A stretch of DNA of 58,540 nucleotides, from positions 1-58,540 of the forward strand of contig NZ_JALOAA010000011.1 in the NCBI RefSeq assembly GCF_023229025.1, given 5' to 3'. The stretch is from Sulfurimonas sp. Its GTDB lineage: Bacteria > Campylobacterota > Campylobacteria > Campylobacterales > Sulfurimonadaceae. Made by a program: the position numbers and the translations under genes. Positions 17,755-25,842 of this stretch are shown here, piece after piece (positions within the stretch are counted from its first letter, which is position 1; the number at the start of each line of letters is the position of its first letter). The notes below the pieces were generated by a model, which saw only the letters and a program-made list of their open reading frames with translations, had not been told where the DNA came from and made no database searches.

Positions 17755-17856
17755 ATGAAAAAGATTATTATAACGGCTATTTTGGCACTTGCAGTCATGA
17801 GTGTTTTTAGCGCATGTGAAAGAAATGATTATCAGCATCCGATGCACAGAAAATAA
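17755..17856 (+). CDS. Very small putative lipoprotein (33 residues)
   Basis: A short open frame beginning MKKIIITAILALAVMSVFSAC and ending HPMHRK. It has a basic N-terminus, a hydrophobic segment and a lipobox-like VFSAC with Cys21, leaving only a 13-residue mature peptide. AAGGA lies 6 bases before the ATG and the gene fits exactly between the DUF255 gene and pdxJ, so it looks real. Small entericidin-like or VirB7-like lipoproteins have a similar form, but I recognise no family. Function unknown. Confidence 0.6.
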   Translation: MKKIIITAILALAVMSVFSACERNDYQHPMHRK

Positions 17857-17870
17857 AAAATTTGAATAAC

Positions 17871-18653
17871 ATGAAACTAGGCGTTAACATAGACCACGTA
17901 GCAGTTTTAAGAGAAGCTAGGCGTGTCAACGACCCAGACATTTTAAATGCCCTCTGGGTTGCATGTCAAAGTGGTGCTGATCAGATAACTATTCACTTAA
18001 GAGAAGATAGGCGACATATACAAGATGTTGATGCCTACAACATTATGAAGCACTCTACTCTTCCTGTAAACTTAGAGTGCTCTATCAACAGAGATATTTT
18101 AAATATTGTCACAGAGCTAAAGCCCCACCGTGCGACTTTAGTTCCTGAGAAGAGAGAAGAGGTAACGACAGAGGGCGGGCTTGATTTATTTGGTTATGAA
18201 GATGAGATTGCTTATGCTATAGAGTTTCTGCATGACTACATCATTCCCGTTTCACTCTTTATAGACCCGACTATAGAAGCTGTAGAGAAATCAAAAGAGC
18301 TAGGCGCTGAGATGGTTGAACTTCATACGGGAACTTTCGCAAATATTTTTGCGATGCTAAACAGCTCACTCTCGCACTCAAACCACTCCATAAAAGAGCT
18401 TGAACTCTCAAGGAATGAACTCTCAATCAGACTTGAAAAATCGATAACGGATATAACAACTACCGCAAAACATGCCAAGAAAATAGGTCTAGAAGTTGCC
18501 GCAGGACATGGATTGAACTACCATAACGTGTATGAGATGATGAAGATTGCTGAGATAACAGAGCTAAATATCGGTCAGAGCATTGTTGCTAGAAGTGTCT
18601 TTAGCGGGTTAACGGATGCTATAAAAGAGATGAAGAGACTCACCTCAAGATGA
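17871..18653 (+). CDS. pdxJ: Pyridoxine 5'-phosphate synthase
   Basis: Last ring-closing enzyme of the DXP-dependent vitamin B6 pathway. It joins 1-deoxyxylulose 5-phosphate and 3-amino-2-oxopropyl phosphate, the product of PdxA, encoded next. The TIM-barrel motifs are complete: LGVNIDHVAVLREAR, ITIHLREDRRHIQ, NLECS, ATLVPEKREEVTTEGGLD, VSLFIDP, VELHTGTFA, AAGHGLNY and LNIGQSIVARSV. I place the start at ATG 17871, giving MKLGVNIDHV as in the family. An in-frame TTG at 17862 would add only three residues. Its stop overlaps the pdxA start (ATGA). Confidence 0.97.
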   Translation: MKLGVNIDHVAVLREARRVNDPDILNALWVACQSGADQITIHLREDRRHIQDVDAYNIMKHSTLPVNLECSINRDILNIVTELKPHRATLVPEKREEVTTEGGLDLFGYEDEIAYAIEFLHDYIIPVSLFIDPTIEAVEKSKELGAEMVELHTGTFANIFAMLNSSLSHSNHSIKELELSRNELSIRLEKSITDITTTAKHAKKIGLEVAAGHGLNYHNVYEMMKIAEITELNIGQSIVARSVFSGLTDAIKEMKRLTSR

Positions 18654-19564
18654 GCAAACCCCGCATTGCCGTAAGTGTAGGCGATTTAAACGGTGTGGGT
18701 ATTGAAATAGCACTCAAGAGCCACAAAGAAGTCTCTGCGCTTTGTACTCCAATTTACTGCATAAACTCATATATGTTAAATCAAGCATGCGAACTTTTAG
18801 ATGTTGATATCCCCTCCGATTTTGCGCTGCATGAGGTTGAGGGAAGTTTCAATATAAAAGAGGGGTGTGTAGATAAGAATGCAGGAAAATACTCCTATGA
18901 ATCATTTTTAAGTGCCGTAAAACTTTGTGAAGATAAAAAAGCGGAGGCAGTCGTGACTATGCCAATTCACAAAGAGGCTTGGATGCTTGCAGGCTTACAC
19001 TACAAAGGGCATACAGATATGCTTCGTGACTACTTTAAAAAAGATGCCATTATGATGCTTGGGTGCAAAAAGATGTTTGTGGCTCTTTTTACCGAACATA
19101 TTCCACTAAAAGATGTAGCAGCATCTGTGGGGTACAAAAAACTAAAGCAGTTTTTTTTGGATTTGCACAAATCAATTCCAAATGAGAGTATTGCTGTTCT
19201 TGGTCTAAACCCTCATGCAGGCGACAATGGAGTCTTAGGGGATGAAGAGCTAAGAATTACAAAAGCGATAAAAAGTGCAAATAAGAAGATAGGGTTTGAG
19301 CGCTTTGTTGGTCCATTAGTACCAGACACCGCTTTTACGCCGCACTCTAGGGATAAGTTTAACTACTTTGTGGCAATGTACCACGATCAGGGTTTAGCAC
19401 CTCTAAAAGCGCTATACTTTGAAGAGAGTATAAATGTCTCTTTAAACCTACCGATAGTTAGAACATCTGTAGATCATGGAACTGCCTTTGACATCGCATA
19501 CAAAAGTAGAGCAAACACTCTTAGCTACATAAATGCAATTAAGAGTGCTATAGAGTTTATTTAA
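18650..19564 (+). CDS. pdxA: 4-hydroxythreonine-4-phosphate dehydrogenase
   Basis: NAD-dependent, metal-requiring enzyme that oxidises 4-phosphohydroxy-L-threonine to the amino-ketone substrate of PdxJ. The 304 residues carry PdxA hallmarks: SVGDLNGVGIEIAL at the N-terminus, VTMPIHKEAW, the metal-binding histidine in YKGHTDML, GLNPHAGDNGVLGDEE, and FVAMYHDQGLAPLKAL with a second metal histidine. VRTSVDHGTAFDIAYK closes the active site. It is translationally coupled to pdxJ. Its stop overlaps the stop of the convergent YceI gene inside a TTAA. Confidence 0.97.
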   Translation: MSKPRIAVSVGDLNGVGIEIALKSHKEVSALCTPIYCINSYMLNQACELLDVDIPSDFALHEVEGSFNIKEGCVDKNAGKYSYESFLSAVKLCEDKKAEAVVTMPIHKEAWMLAGLHYKGHTDMLRDYFKKDAIMMLGCKKMFVALFTEHIPLKDVAASVGYKKLKQFFLDLHKSIPNESIAVLGLNPHAGDNGVLGDEELRITKAIKSANKKIGFERFVGPLVPDTAFTPHSRDKFNYFVAMYHDQGLAPLKALYFEESINVSLNLPIVRTSVDHGTAFDIAYKSRANTLSYINAIKSAIEFI

Positions 19565-20193
19565 GACTCTAGCGGTTCTGTATTACAAAGAACGGCCTCT
19601 ATATTTGTTTTAAAGCTTATTCCCGCTTCACTCCAAGTTTTTCCCTCATGAAGGTCATAACACGCCTCATTAATAGATGAGAGAGCTTTATTTGCACTAA
19701 AATCTAAAATATCAATGCTCCCTTTTGCCTCAAAGACACCATCGCTAAAGCTGTATTTCATAGGAACCGTTTTCTTAACACCGTTCATCTCTATCTCAAC
19801 ATCAACAACACCTGTTCTTGGCGCATCTTTTACTCTTTTATCAGCTTTGATATCAACTATCTTAGCATTGATATTTTTATCACTCATCATAGTGAAGAAG
19901 AACTTAGCAAGCTTCTCATCACGCCCCTCGTCTCTTGAGTTTACGCTTGAAGTATCAATTACAACAGATGAACCTACTAAAATAGAACGAAAATCTTTTC
20001 CGCTCTCTGCTATAGGAGTATATTTAACACTATCAAAAACTCCGCCAACACCAACTTTTTTTGGGGTTTTATAACCTGTCCAACTAACTTCAAGAGCACC
20101 CTTTTGAGCCAACTCACAGCCACCCTTTTGGCTTGCATTTGCTATAGAAGCAACCAGTAGCACGCTAAGTGCAGTTATTAATATATTTTTCAT
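19561..20193 (-). CDS. YceI-family periplasmic protein
   Basis: A 210-residue protein with a clear signal peptide (cleavage likely after ASIANA) and a YceI-like lipocalin-type beta-barrel pattern: LEVSWTGYKTPKKVGVGGVFDSVKY, then alternating strands with VVDVEIEMNGVKKTVPMKYSF. YceI proteins bind isoprenoid or other amphipathic ligands in the periplasm, but the ligand here is unknown. It contains three cysteines (Cys26 plus two near the C-terminus), which is more than usual and may allow a disulfide. It ends tail to tail with pdxA and lies 53 bases downstream of a methyltransferase gene. Confidence 0.85.
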   Translation of the reverse strand: MKNILITALSVLLVASIANASQKGGCELAQKGALEVSWTGYKTPKKVGVGGVFDSVKYTPIAESGKDFRSILVGSSVVIDTSSVNSRDEGRDEKLAKFFFTMMSDKNINAKIVDIKADKRVKDAPRTGVVDVEIEMNGVKKTVPMKYSFSDGVFEAKGSIDILDFSANKALSSINEACYDLHEGKTWSEAGISFKTNIEAVLCNTEPLES

Positions 20194-20245
20194 TTCAATC
20201 CTTGACTAAATTTTGACAAATTATAGCCTCTATTTCTTATTAAAT

Positions 20246-20890
20246 CTATCTATTTTGAAAAAGAATGATATTTTTAAAGTTATGTTTAATTATTACTATA
20301 CCGAGTTCTTTAGCTATATACTTAAATGTAGTAATATTAAAAAATCCTATATGTGTTATATCTCTAATATACCACCATCTTAAAAACTCCTCATCATTGC
20401 TTGGATGAAAAGCACTCATAAGCAGGATATAGCCGTTTTTCTCTACATGTAAAAGAAGCTTTTTAAAAACTTCTAAAGGGTTTTGCAAATGTTCAAAAAC
20501 CTCAGTTGAGAGGATTAAGTCATACTTCTTACCCTCATAAACTTTTTTTGGAAAGTAAAACAGATCATATCTGTCGCATTTAATGCCGCTCCTCTCTAAC
20601 AGAATTGGCAAAACTTCGCCCTCTCCGCACCCAAAGTCTAGTGCCGTTTTTATACCTTTTTTATGCTCAGATACAAACTCCTCTATCATATCCTCAAACA
20701 TTTTTACATAACCTAGAGATTCAAAACTGTTATGATGTTTGTCGTAGTGTGACTTTTCACGTGCTTCATCAATATAAAAACTCTCTTCAAGAAAAATATA
20801 GCAGCACTCTAGGCATTTATTATATATTTTTTGAGTTTTTGTGTCGGTTATTAAGGTCGTGCTATTGTTGCAAATTTTACATTTTTTCAT
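20246..20890 (-). CDS. SAM-dependent methyltransferase with N-terminal cysteine cluster
   Basis: A 214-residue class I methyltransferase. The SAM site is ALDFGCGEGEVLPILL, followed by LILSTEVFEHLQNPLEVFKKLL, as in UbiG/methyltransf_11-type enzymes. The N-terminus carries CKIC and CLECC (Cys4, Cys7, Cys26, Cys29/30), a possible zinc ribbon seen in methyltransferases that act on sugars or cell-surface metabolites. The substrate is not known. It is divergent from the metallophosphoesterase gene at 20939. Confidence 0.8.
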   Translation of the reverse strand: MKKCKICNNSTTLITDTKTQKIYNKCLECCYIFLEESFYIDEAREKSHYDKHHNSFESLGYVKMFEDMIEEFVSEHKKGIKTALDFGCGEGEVLPILLERSGIKCDRYDLFYFPKKVYEGKKYDLILSTEVFEHLQNPLEVFKKLLLHVEKNGYILLMSAFHPSNDEEFLRWWYIRDITHIGFFNITTFKYIAKELGIVIIKHNFKNIILFQNR

Positions 20891-20923
20891 TAATGAAATA
20901 ATAACATTTTATTTTTCTGATTT

Positions 20924-20932
20924 TGATATACT
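20924..20932 (+). promoter_or_regulatory. Extended -10 box of metallophosphoesterase gene, leaderless spacing
   Basis: TGATATACT is an extended -10 element ending 6 bases before the ATG at 20939, and no ribosome site precedes the start. The predicted first transcribed base coincides with the A of the ATG. Confidence 0.5.
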
Positions 20933-20938
20933 TCGCCT

Positions 20939-22060
20939 ATGAACTATATACTCTTCTTCACCGCCTTTATCGGCGTTTTTATTTTATTAAACATGTATAT
21001 ATCAAAAAGGCTTGTTGCTAAGCTTGACATAACTCCAAAGTCTAAGCGCTACCTTCGTATATTTCTTATCATAAATCTTATCGGAATTTTATGCTACATG
21101 TTGGCAAGATACTACGTGGATACGCCAAACTGGCTCTATTTTATGTTTTCCCTTCCTATCGGTGTAGTTTTTTTACTCTTTTTAAGCGCTGTAGTTTATG
21201 ATATATCTAGGCTTTTACTATCTTTTGCGCCTATCTCACAGCAAAGAAGGAAGTTTATAAAAAAATCACTTGACATTACCTCCATAGCTGCTGCAGCTAC
21301 CTTGACTCTAAAATCTATTCATAATGCAAAATTTGTCAATATTCAAAAAGTAGATGTAGAGATTAAAAATTTAAAACAGGAGTATAAAGTTGTCCAGCTA
21401 AGCGACTTACATATAGGCGGTTTAATCGACAAAGATTTTATAAGCGATATCGTAAAAAAAACCAATACCCTAAACCCTGACATTGTAACAATAACAGGCG
21501 ACTTGATAGATGTAGATGTTATAACCGCCAAAGAGACACTATATGAGCTAACAAAATTAAGCTCTAAATTTGGAACATACTATGTCGTTGGAAATCACGA
21601 ATACTTTCACAATATAGAAAAAATTATAAATAGTATGAAATCTCTCGGTATAAGAGTCTTGGAAAATGAGAATGTATATATAGGAGAGGACTCTAGAGGC
21701 TTTAATCTTGCCGGTGTTTATGATATTTTTGGATATAGAACAAAAAAATATATGCCAGACCTACAAAAAGCACTGAAAAACAGAAAAGATGCTCCTACTC
21801 TGCTCTTAGCGCATCAACCTAGATTTATCTATGAAGTAAGTAATGGGGTTGATTTGATGTTAAGTGGTCATACGCATGGCGGGCAGCTCTACCCCTTTAA
21901 GTTTCTAGTAAACCTTCAGCAGCCATATGTAAGCGGTCTGTATAGACACAATGAAGATCTGCAAATCTATGTAAACAGAGGAACAGGCTTTTGGGGACCG
22001 CCTATGAGACTTGGAGCAGATAGCGAAATTACAGAAATTACTCTTAAAACTCTTCTTTAA
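20939..22060 (+). CDS. Membrane-anchored metallophosphoesterase (YaeI/YkuE-like)
   Basis: A 373-residue calcineurin-like phosphoesterase. Three or four hydrophobic helices span about residues 1-100, then a catalytic domain shows all five metal motifs in order: SDLHIGG, TGDLID, VGNHEY, LLAHQPR and SGHTHGGQLYPF. The basic RRKFIKK segment joins the membrane part to the enzyme. Related proteins hydrolyse phosphodiesters, and some act on UDP-sugars or lipid intermediates; the substrate here is unknown. The gene stands alone, with a promoter that predicts a leaderless transcript. Confidence 0.9.
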   Translation: MNYILFFTAFIGVFILLNMYISKRLVAKLDITPKSKRYLRIFLIINLIGILCYMLARYYVDTPNWLYFMFSLPIGVVFLLFLSAVVYDISRLLLSFAPISQQRRKFIKKSLDITSIAAAATLTLKSIHNAKFVNIQKVDVEIKNLKQEYKVVQLSDLHIGGLIDKDFISDIVKKTNTLNPDIVTITGDLIDVDVITAKETLYELTKLSSKFGTYYVVGNHEYFHNIEKIINSMKSLGIRVLENENVYIGEDSRGFNLAGVYDIFGYRTKKYMPDLQKALKNRKDAPTLLLAHQPRFIYEVSNGVDLMLSGHTHGGQLYPFKFLVNLQQPYVSGLYRHNEDLQIYVNRGTGFWGPPMRLGADSEITEITLKTLL

Positions 22061-22129
22061 TTTTTTTAAAAACTGTAAAATAATCAAGAGATAAAAAATA
22101 TAAATTGAGCAAAGCTAGGGAGATACTAA

Positions 22130-23248
22130 ATGCACGATAAACAATCAATCCTAATAGTCGATGATAGCAAAAAGAGCATTGATGTTTTAATGCAGCTTCT
22201 CCAAGAGTATAACTTAGTACCGGTCACAAATGGAGAAACAGCCATTGATATTGCAACAAAAGAAGAAGATATTGATCTGATACTTCTTAATACTATGATG
22301 CCCAAAATGGATGGATTTGAAATTTGCAGACGCTTAAAAGAGAATCCAAAAACAGTGCATATTCCCGTTATATTTTTAAGTACTAAAAACAAAGAATCTG
22401 ACATACAAAAGGCTTTTGAAGCGGGTGGAGTAGACTATATAGCAAACCCGTTTAATCCAAATGAACTCTTATCACGCGTAACAACTCACCTAAAACTAAG
22501 AGCCTACGAGAAAGATTTAGAAACTAGAGTAAAAGATGAGATTCAAAAAAATAGAGTAAAAGAGCAGATGATTTTTCAACAATCAAAACAGGCTGCTTTG
22601 GGTGAACTTCTTATGCATATAACACATCAATGGAAGCAACCTTTGATATCTCTAAGCTCAATAAACAACTTAAACAGAGAAAAGTTTGAATCAAACTCAA
22701 GTGTTAGCCAAAGTGATTATCTAAAATCAATAAAGCGTTCAGAAGATATTATTATGTTTATGGAAGAGACCATCGAGACGTTTAAAAAATTTTATAAGCC
22801 CTCAACCGACAATAAAGAGTTTTTAATTACCGAGTCTGTAATTGATATATTGACCATAATTGAGGGAACATTTTATTTTGACAATATAAAGATATATATA
22901 ATCTCACATGAAAAAGAGCCTATATTTGGCAATGCAAATGAGTTCTCTCAAGTAATTTTCTCAATCCTAAACAACTCAAGGGAGATATTTAAACAAAGAG
23001 AGAGCTTTAGCCCTGAGATACGAATAGAGATTGATAATAAAAAAATAACAATTAGAGATAACGGCGGCGGCATACATGATGAGTCGTTGGAGAACATATT
23101 TTTGCCAACACTAAACGCAAACAACAGCTTAGGCGTAGGTCTCTATCTGGCAAAAGTTTTAGTTGAGAAAAACAGTGGGGTAATAACGGCAACAAACTCA
23201 GAAGATGGAGCCGTCTTTACTATAGAGTTTCTAACATGGATAGATTAG
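22130..23248 (+). CDS. Degenerate receiver fused to a histidine kinase
   Basis: A 372-residue soluble protein. Residues 5-120 form a receiver fold that keeps the acidic pair (Asp11, Asp12), but the phosphoacceptor Asp is Asn54 (LLNTMMPKMDG) and the conserved Lys is Asn106 (YIANPF). A coiled linker leads to a kinase with the phosphoacceptor His166 in LMHITHQWKQPL, the N-box SILNNSREI, DNGGG and SLGVGLYLAK, so the kinase half looks intact. I infer that the receiver works as a phosphorylation-independent input or docking module. AGGGAG precedes the ATG. It has no membrane segment and no adjacent partner. Confidence 0.9.
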   Translation: MHDKQSILIVDDSKKSIDVLMQLLQEYNLVPVTNGETAIDIATKEEDIDLILLNTMMPKMDGFEICRRLKENPKTVHIPVIFLSTKNKESDIQKAFEAGGVDYIANPFNPNELLSRVTTHLKLRAYEKDLETRVKDEIQKNRVKEQMIFQQSKQAALGELLMHITHQWKQPLISLSSINNLNREKFESNSSVSQSDYLKSIKRSEDIIMFMEETIETFKKFYKPSTDNKEFLITESVIDILTIIEGTFYFDNIKIYIISHEKEPIFGNANEFSQVIFSILNNSREIFKQRESFSPEIRIEIDNKKITIRDNGGGIHDESLENIFLPTLNANNSLGVGLYLAKVLVEKNSGVITATNSEDGAVFTIEFLTWID

Positions 23249-23932
23249 TTATCTCTTTTTAAAGATAAGAAGGGTCTTGTCTTTTGTGTCATAAAGAGAG
23301 AATGGCTGTTTTTCTATTAGCTTTAAAGTAGGCAGTTTCTCAAAGAGTCTTACTTTGTGGAAATATTGAATTATCGTATCTTGATATTTTGTATATTTTG
23401 AGTCATCGTTTTTTTCAAATAGAGTAAACTTTGTATAAAGTTTCTCATCCTCAAAAATTGCGTCAACAACTAAAAACTCTCTCTCATCTTCGCTGCTCAT
23501 CGTGCCTTCTGCTACATCGCTAAAGCCATACAGGGTGTTTATATCTGCAATAAAGACTCCATCATCATTTAATCTCTGCGCTGCTGCATCTAAAAACTTC
23601 AGTAGCTCATCATTATCCAAAAAATTAAGGACATCAAATATCGCTACGACAGCATCATATTTTCCATCTTCTTGCGCTATATCAATGCATTTTGCTGCCA
23701 AACCTTTGGCTTTGCACTCATCAACCATAACCGAGCTAAGATCAATCCCCTTGCAGGCTACCCCGTCACTTATCATGCGCTGCATAAATCCGCCGCGTCC
23801 ACACCCTACATCTAGAAGCGTTTTTATATTATACTCATCAAGTTCTGAGCGGTAGAGGTCATAAAGAGCCTCCGTAGCCTCTTCAATGCCTAGCAGATGT
23901 TCAGCCTTTGCGTATAAATCAAGATTTGTCAT
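23249..23932 (-). CDS. Class I SAM-dependent methyltransferase
   Basis: A 227-residue cytoplasmic methyltransferase. Motif I is TLLDVGCGRGGFMQRM, with the acidic motif II residue in GIDLSSVMV. VVAIFDVLNFL and DGVFIADINTLYGF give motifs post-I and III. The C-terminal part (YHKVRLFEKLPTL, FSLYDTKDKTLLIFKKR) resembles ubiquinone/cyclopropane-type small-molecule methyltransferases, but the substrate is not evident. It abuts the convergent kinase gene with no gap and follows hisG by 4 bases, so it is probably the last gene of the coaX-hisG run. Confidence 0.82.
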   Translation of the reverse strand: MTNLDLYAKAEHLLGIEEATEALYDLYRSELDEYNIKTLLDVGCGRGGFMQRMISDGVACKGIDLSSVMVDECKAKGLAAKCIDIAQEDGKYDAVVAIFDVLNFLDNDELLKFLDAAAQRLNDDGVFIADINTLYGFSDVAEGTMSSEDEREFLVVDAIFEDEKLYTKFTLFEKNDDSKYTKYQDTIIQYFHKVRLFEKLPTLKLIEKQPFSLYDTKDKTLLIFKKR

Positions 23933-23936
23933 ATTA

Positions 23937-24560
23937 CTACTTTTGCTCTGCTTGAATTATGGCATTTATCTTTTTATATATATCTAAGACTTCATCTTTT
24001 TTTGCGATATAACTATTTTTGTTTGCTATTAAGTATGTTGAAGACGTCATGATATCTTCTACGACTTCTAAGCCGTTTTGCTTCATGGTCGCACCCGTCT
24101 CTACAACATCAACTATCATATCGGCTAGTCCTATAAGTGGGGCTAGCTCTATTGAGCCGTAGAGTTTTATGATGTCAACAGAGACTGCACGCTCTTCAAA
24201 ATAGCGTTTTGTAATGTTTACCATCTTTGAAGCAACTTTTATCTCTGGCTTGTCTAGATTAAACTTCTCACCCTTTTTCATTCCTATGGAGACTTTACAG
24301 ATTCCACGCTTTAAATCTAAAAGGCGAATAACATCGAGCCCCTGCTCCTCAAGCGTATCAAGTCCAACAACTCCAATATCAGCCGCCTGATGAAAAACAT
24401 AAGTTGCAACATCTTGGTTTCTTACCAGTAAAAAACGAAATTTTGGAGTCTCTAAAATCAGCTTTCTATCATCAAAAACGAAGCTATCTCCAAAAATAGT
24501 CTCAAAAATCTCTAATGTCTCTTGTGCTATTCGTCCTTTTGGAAGTGCAACTGTTAGCAT
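23937..24560 (-). CDS. hisG: ATP phosphoribosyltransferase, short form
   Basis: First enzyme of histidine synthesis, joining ATP and PRPP. The 207-residue chain has only the two catalytic domains, with MLTVALPKGRI at the N-terminus, VGVVGLDTLEEQ, KLYGSIELAPLIGLADMIVD and the PRPP-loop VVETGATMKQNGL. The C-terminal ACT-like domain of the long form is absent, so activity and feedback control should need a HisZ partner. No hisZ is in the window. It overlaps coaX by 7 bases. Confidence 0.95.
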   Translation of the reverse strand: MLTVALPKGRIAQETLEIFETIFGDSFVFDDRKLILETPKFRFLLVRNQDVATYVFHQAADIGVVGLDTLEEQGLDVIRLLDLKRGICKVSIGMKKGEKFNLDKPEIKVASKMVNITKRYFEERAVSVDIIKLYGSIELAPLIGLADMIVDVVETGATMKQNGLEVVEDIMTSSTYLIANKNSYIAKKDEVLDIYKKINAIIQAEQK

Positions 24561-25171
24561 ATGTCGGCCTTTTTCATAATATTTTTCATCCCCTTAAAGA
24601 GAAGTCTCTCATCTACATGTGAAGTTGGAAATATTTTTGCAAACCAAGCAGCGTCTCCGCCTGTTAAATATATATCCATCTTATGCGATTTTACTTCGCT
24701 GTGCAGTAGTTTTATATATCCGTAACTTATAGCATCGCGAGAATTTTTCGGCATTTTATCTAAATCAAGCTCAAAGTTAAATGAGTAGCCAAGCGCATCT
24801 GATATATTTTTATAACACTCGCCCATAGCTCTGACTCCCGGATAGATAAAACCACCCTCAAACCTGCCCTCTTTTACGATATCAACGGTAACCGCGCTTC
24901 CAGCGTCGACTATAACACCATCCCTAATCGCTTCACACGCCATTATTCTGTCAATCCCCATAGTTTCATAATACTTTTTAATATCTATGTACTGCGATAA
25001 ATCAATCCAGTTTTTTAGAGGTTTTAAAAGCTCTTTTACATGCTGATTTACACATATATAGTAAACATCTTCTTCTACCGTAGAGGGGTTAAAGAACTTT
25101 GCATCTTTTTTAAAAATCTCATCTTTTTTTAAAAAATGGTAATTACTATTTCCTATGTCGCAAAGAAGCAT
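24554..25171 (-). CDS. coaX: Type III pantothenate kinase
   Basis: Phosphorylates pantothenate in the first committed step of coenzyme A synthesis. The chain of 205 residues starts at the ATG at 25169-25171 (MLLCDIGNSNYHF), giving the family phosphate-binding D-x-G-N-S motif at the N-terminus. An in-frame extension to 25222 would add 17 unrelated residues and overlap the upstream gene. GIDRIMACEAI, IVDAGSAVTVDIV, GGFIYPGVRAM and YLTGGDA match the remaining ASKHA-fold motifs. It is shorter than many CoaX proteins, as is common in this phylum. Its start overlaps the stop of the upstream hypothetical gene. Confidence 0.9.
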   Translation of the reverse strand: MLLCDIGNSNYHFLKKDEIFKKDAKFFNPSTVEEDVYYICVNQHVKELLKPLKNWIDLSQYIDIKKYYETMGIDRIMACEAIRDGVIVDAGSAVTVDIVKEGRFEGGFIYPGVRAMGECYKNISDALGYSFNFELDLDKMPKNSRDAISYGYIKLLHSEVKSHKMDIYLTGGDAAWFAKIFPTSHVDERLLFKGMKNIMKKADIC

Positions 25172-25491
25172 TATTGAATCTTCCAGCCCTGCCCGGCAAA
25201 AGCCTCTTTTGCCTTTGAGCAAAGCGGTGCATCTATAAAGATAATTTTATGTTTAAAGTTGTGCCCATAAAAAAGAGTGAGTTTTGTATAAATCTCCTCA
25301 AACTTACGAACATCTTTCATAAGTAGTTTACTCTTTTGACTTACCGCAAAAATTGCCCAAAAATATCCACTGATATCAGTTGCTTTAAATATTTTTATCC
25401 TATTTCTTATGCCTAATTCCCTTGGCATAATCTCTTGCATTTTTTTATAAATTTTGCCTTTTTTTCTAAGGGAGTCAACTATATTTTGCAT
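25171..25491 (-). CDS. Hypothetical protein, 106 residues
   Basis: A basic cytoplasmic protein (no signal or membrane helix) beginning MQNIVDSLRKKGKIYKKMQEIM and ending GQGWKIQ. It has alternating strand/helix character (FWAIFAVSQKSKLLMKDVRKFEEIYTKL; HKIIFIDAPLCSKAKEAF). I recognise no family. It is the first gene of the run hypothetical-coaX-hisG-methyltransferase and overlaps coaX by one base, so it is likely translationally coupled. A conserved phylum-specific protein is the best description. Confidence 0.65.
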   Translation of the reverse strand: MQNIVDSLRKKGKIYKKMQEIMPRELGIRNRIKIFKATDISGYFWAIFAVSQKSKLLMKDVRKFEEIYTKLTLFYGHNFKHKIIFIDAPLCSKAKEAFAGQGWKIQ

Positions 25492-25553
25492 AAATTAAAC
25501 CTTTATTTAAAAAAGATATTCTATCAAAAGAATGCTTTAGCTATAGATAATCT

Positions 25554-25562
25554 TGCTATAAT
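25554..25562 (+). promoter_or_regulatory. Extended -10 promoter of the HD-GYP gene, leaderless spacing
   Basis: TGCTATAAT is a perfect extended -10 element ending 6 bases before the ATG at 25569, with no ribosome site. It is the strongest of the four leaderless candidates. Confidence 0.55.
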
Positions 25563-25568
25563 GCGGAT

Positions 25569-25772
25569 ATGAAAATTATAAAAACTAAGCTAAATTATGC
25601 AAAATCATTTATCTTACTTAATATTGACTCATTAACGATAGGAAGCGTTACACTCTTTGATATTTTTATAAAAAAAAAATCACGATTATATAATTATTAT
25701 AGAAGCGGGAACAACTCTTACGCAAAACCTCTACACCAAATTAAAAAAACAGGAAAATTTATATATAAATAA
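25569..25772 (+). CDS. N-terminal fragment of the HD-GYP protein, out of frame
   Basis: This frame encodes MKIIKTKLNYAKSFILLNID... and then reads into an A10 run at 25670-25679. After it the frame gives a low-complexity tail that ends at 25772. If the run had nine A, the chain would continue as IKKNHDYIIIIEAGTTLTQNLY and on, without a stop, into the HD-GYP frame downstream, giving a protein of about 318 residues. I therefore read it as the 5' part of one interrupted gene rather than a separate gene. Its own extended -10 box lies 6 bases upstream. Confidence 0.7.
   Translation: MKIIKTKLNYAKSFILLNIDSLTIGSVTLFDIFIKKKSRLYNYYRSGNNSYAKPLHQIKKTGKFIYK
25670..25679 (+). repeat. Homopolymer A10 tract that breaks the HD-GYP reading frame
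   Basis: Ten consecutive A inside the coding region. Losing one A would fuse the upstream fragment to the HD-GYP frame. Candidate slipped-strand phase-variation site, transcriptional slippage site, or sequencing error. Confidence 0.75.
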
Positions 25773-25842
25773 AAAAGATGAAGATAGACAGATACTCTCT
25801 TGTGAGACGCTAAAATATTATATAAAATACAACAGAGACAAT

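Noticed and set aside
17862..17870. TTG start for pdxJ
   Set aside because: ATG at 17871 gives the family N-terminus; the extension is three residues without support.
19561..19564. TTAA shared by the pdxA and YceI stop codons
   Set aside because: Convergent stop overlap of this kind is common in compact genomes and needs no special explanation.
25172..25222. Extended start for coaX
   Set aside because: The added residues precede the conserved N-terminal D-x-G-N-S motif and overlap the upstream gene.
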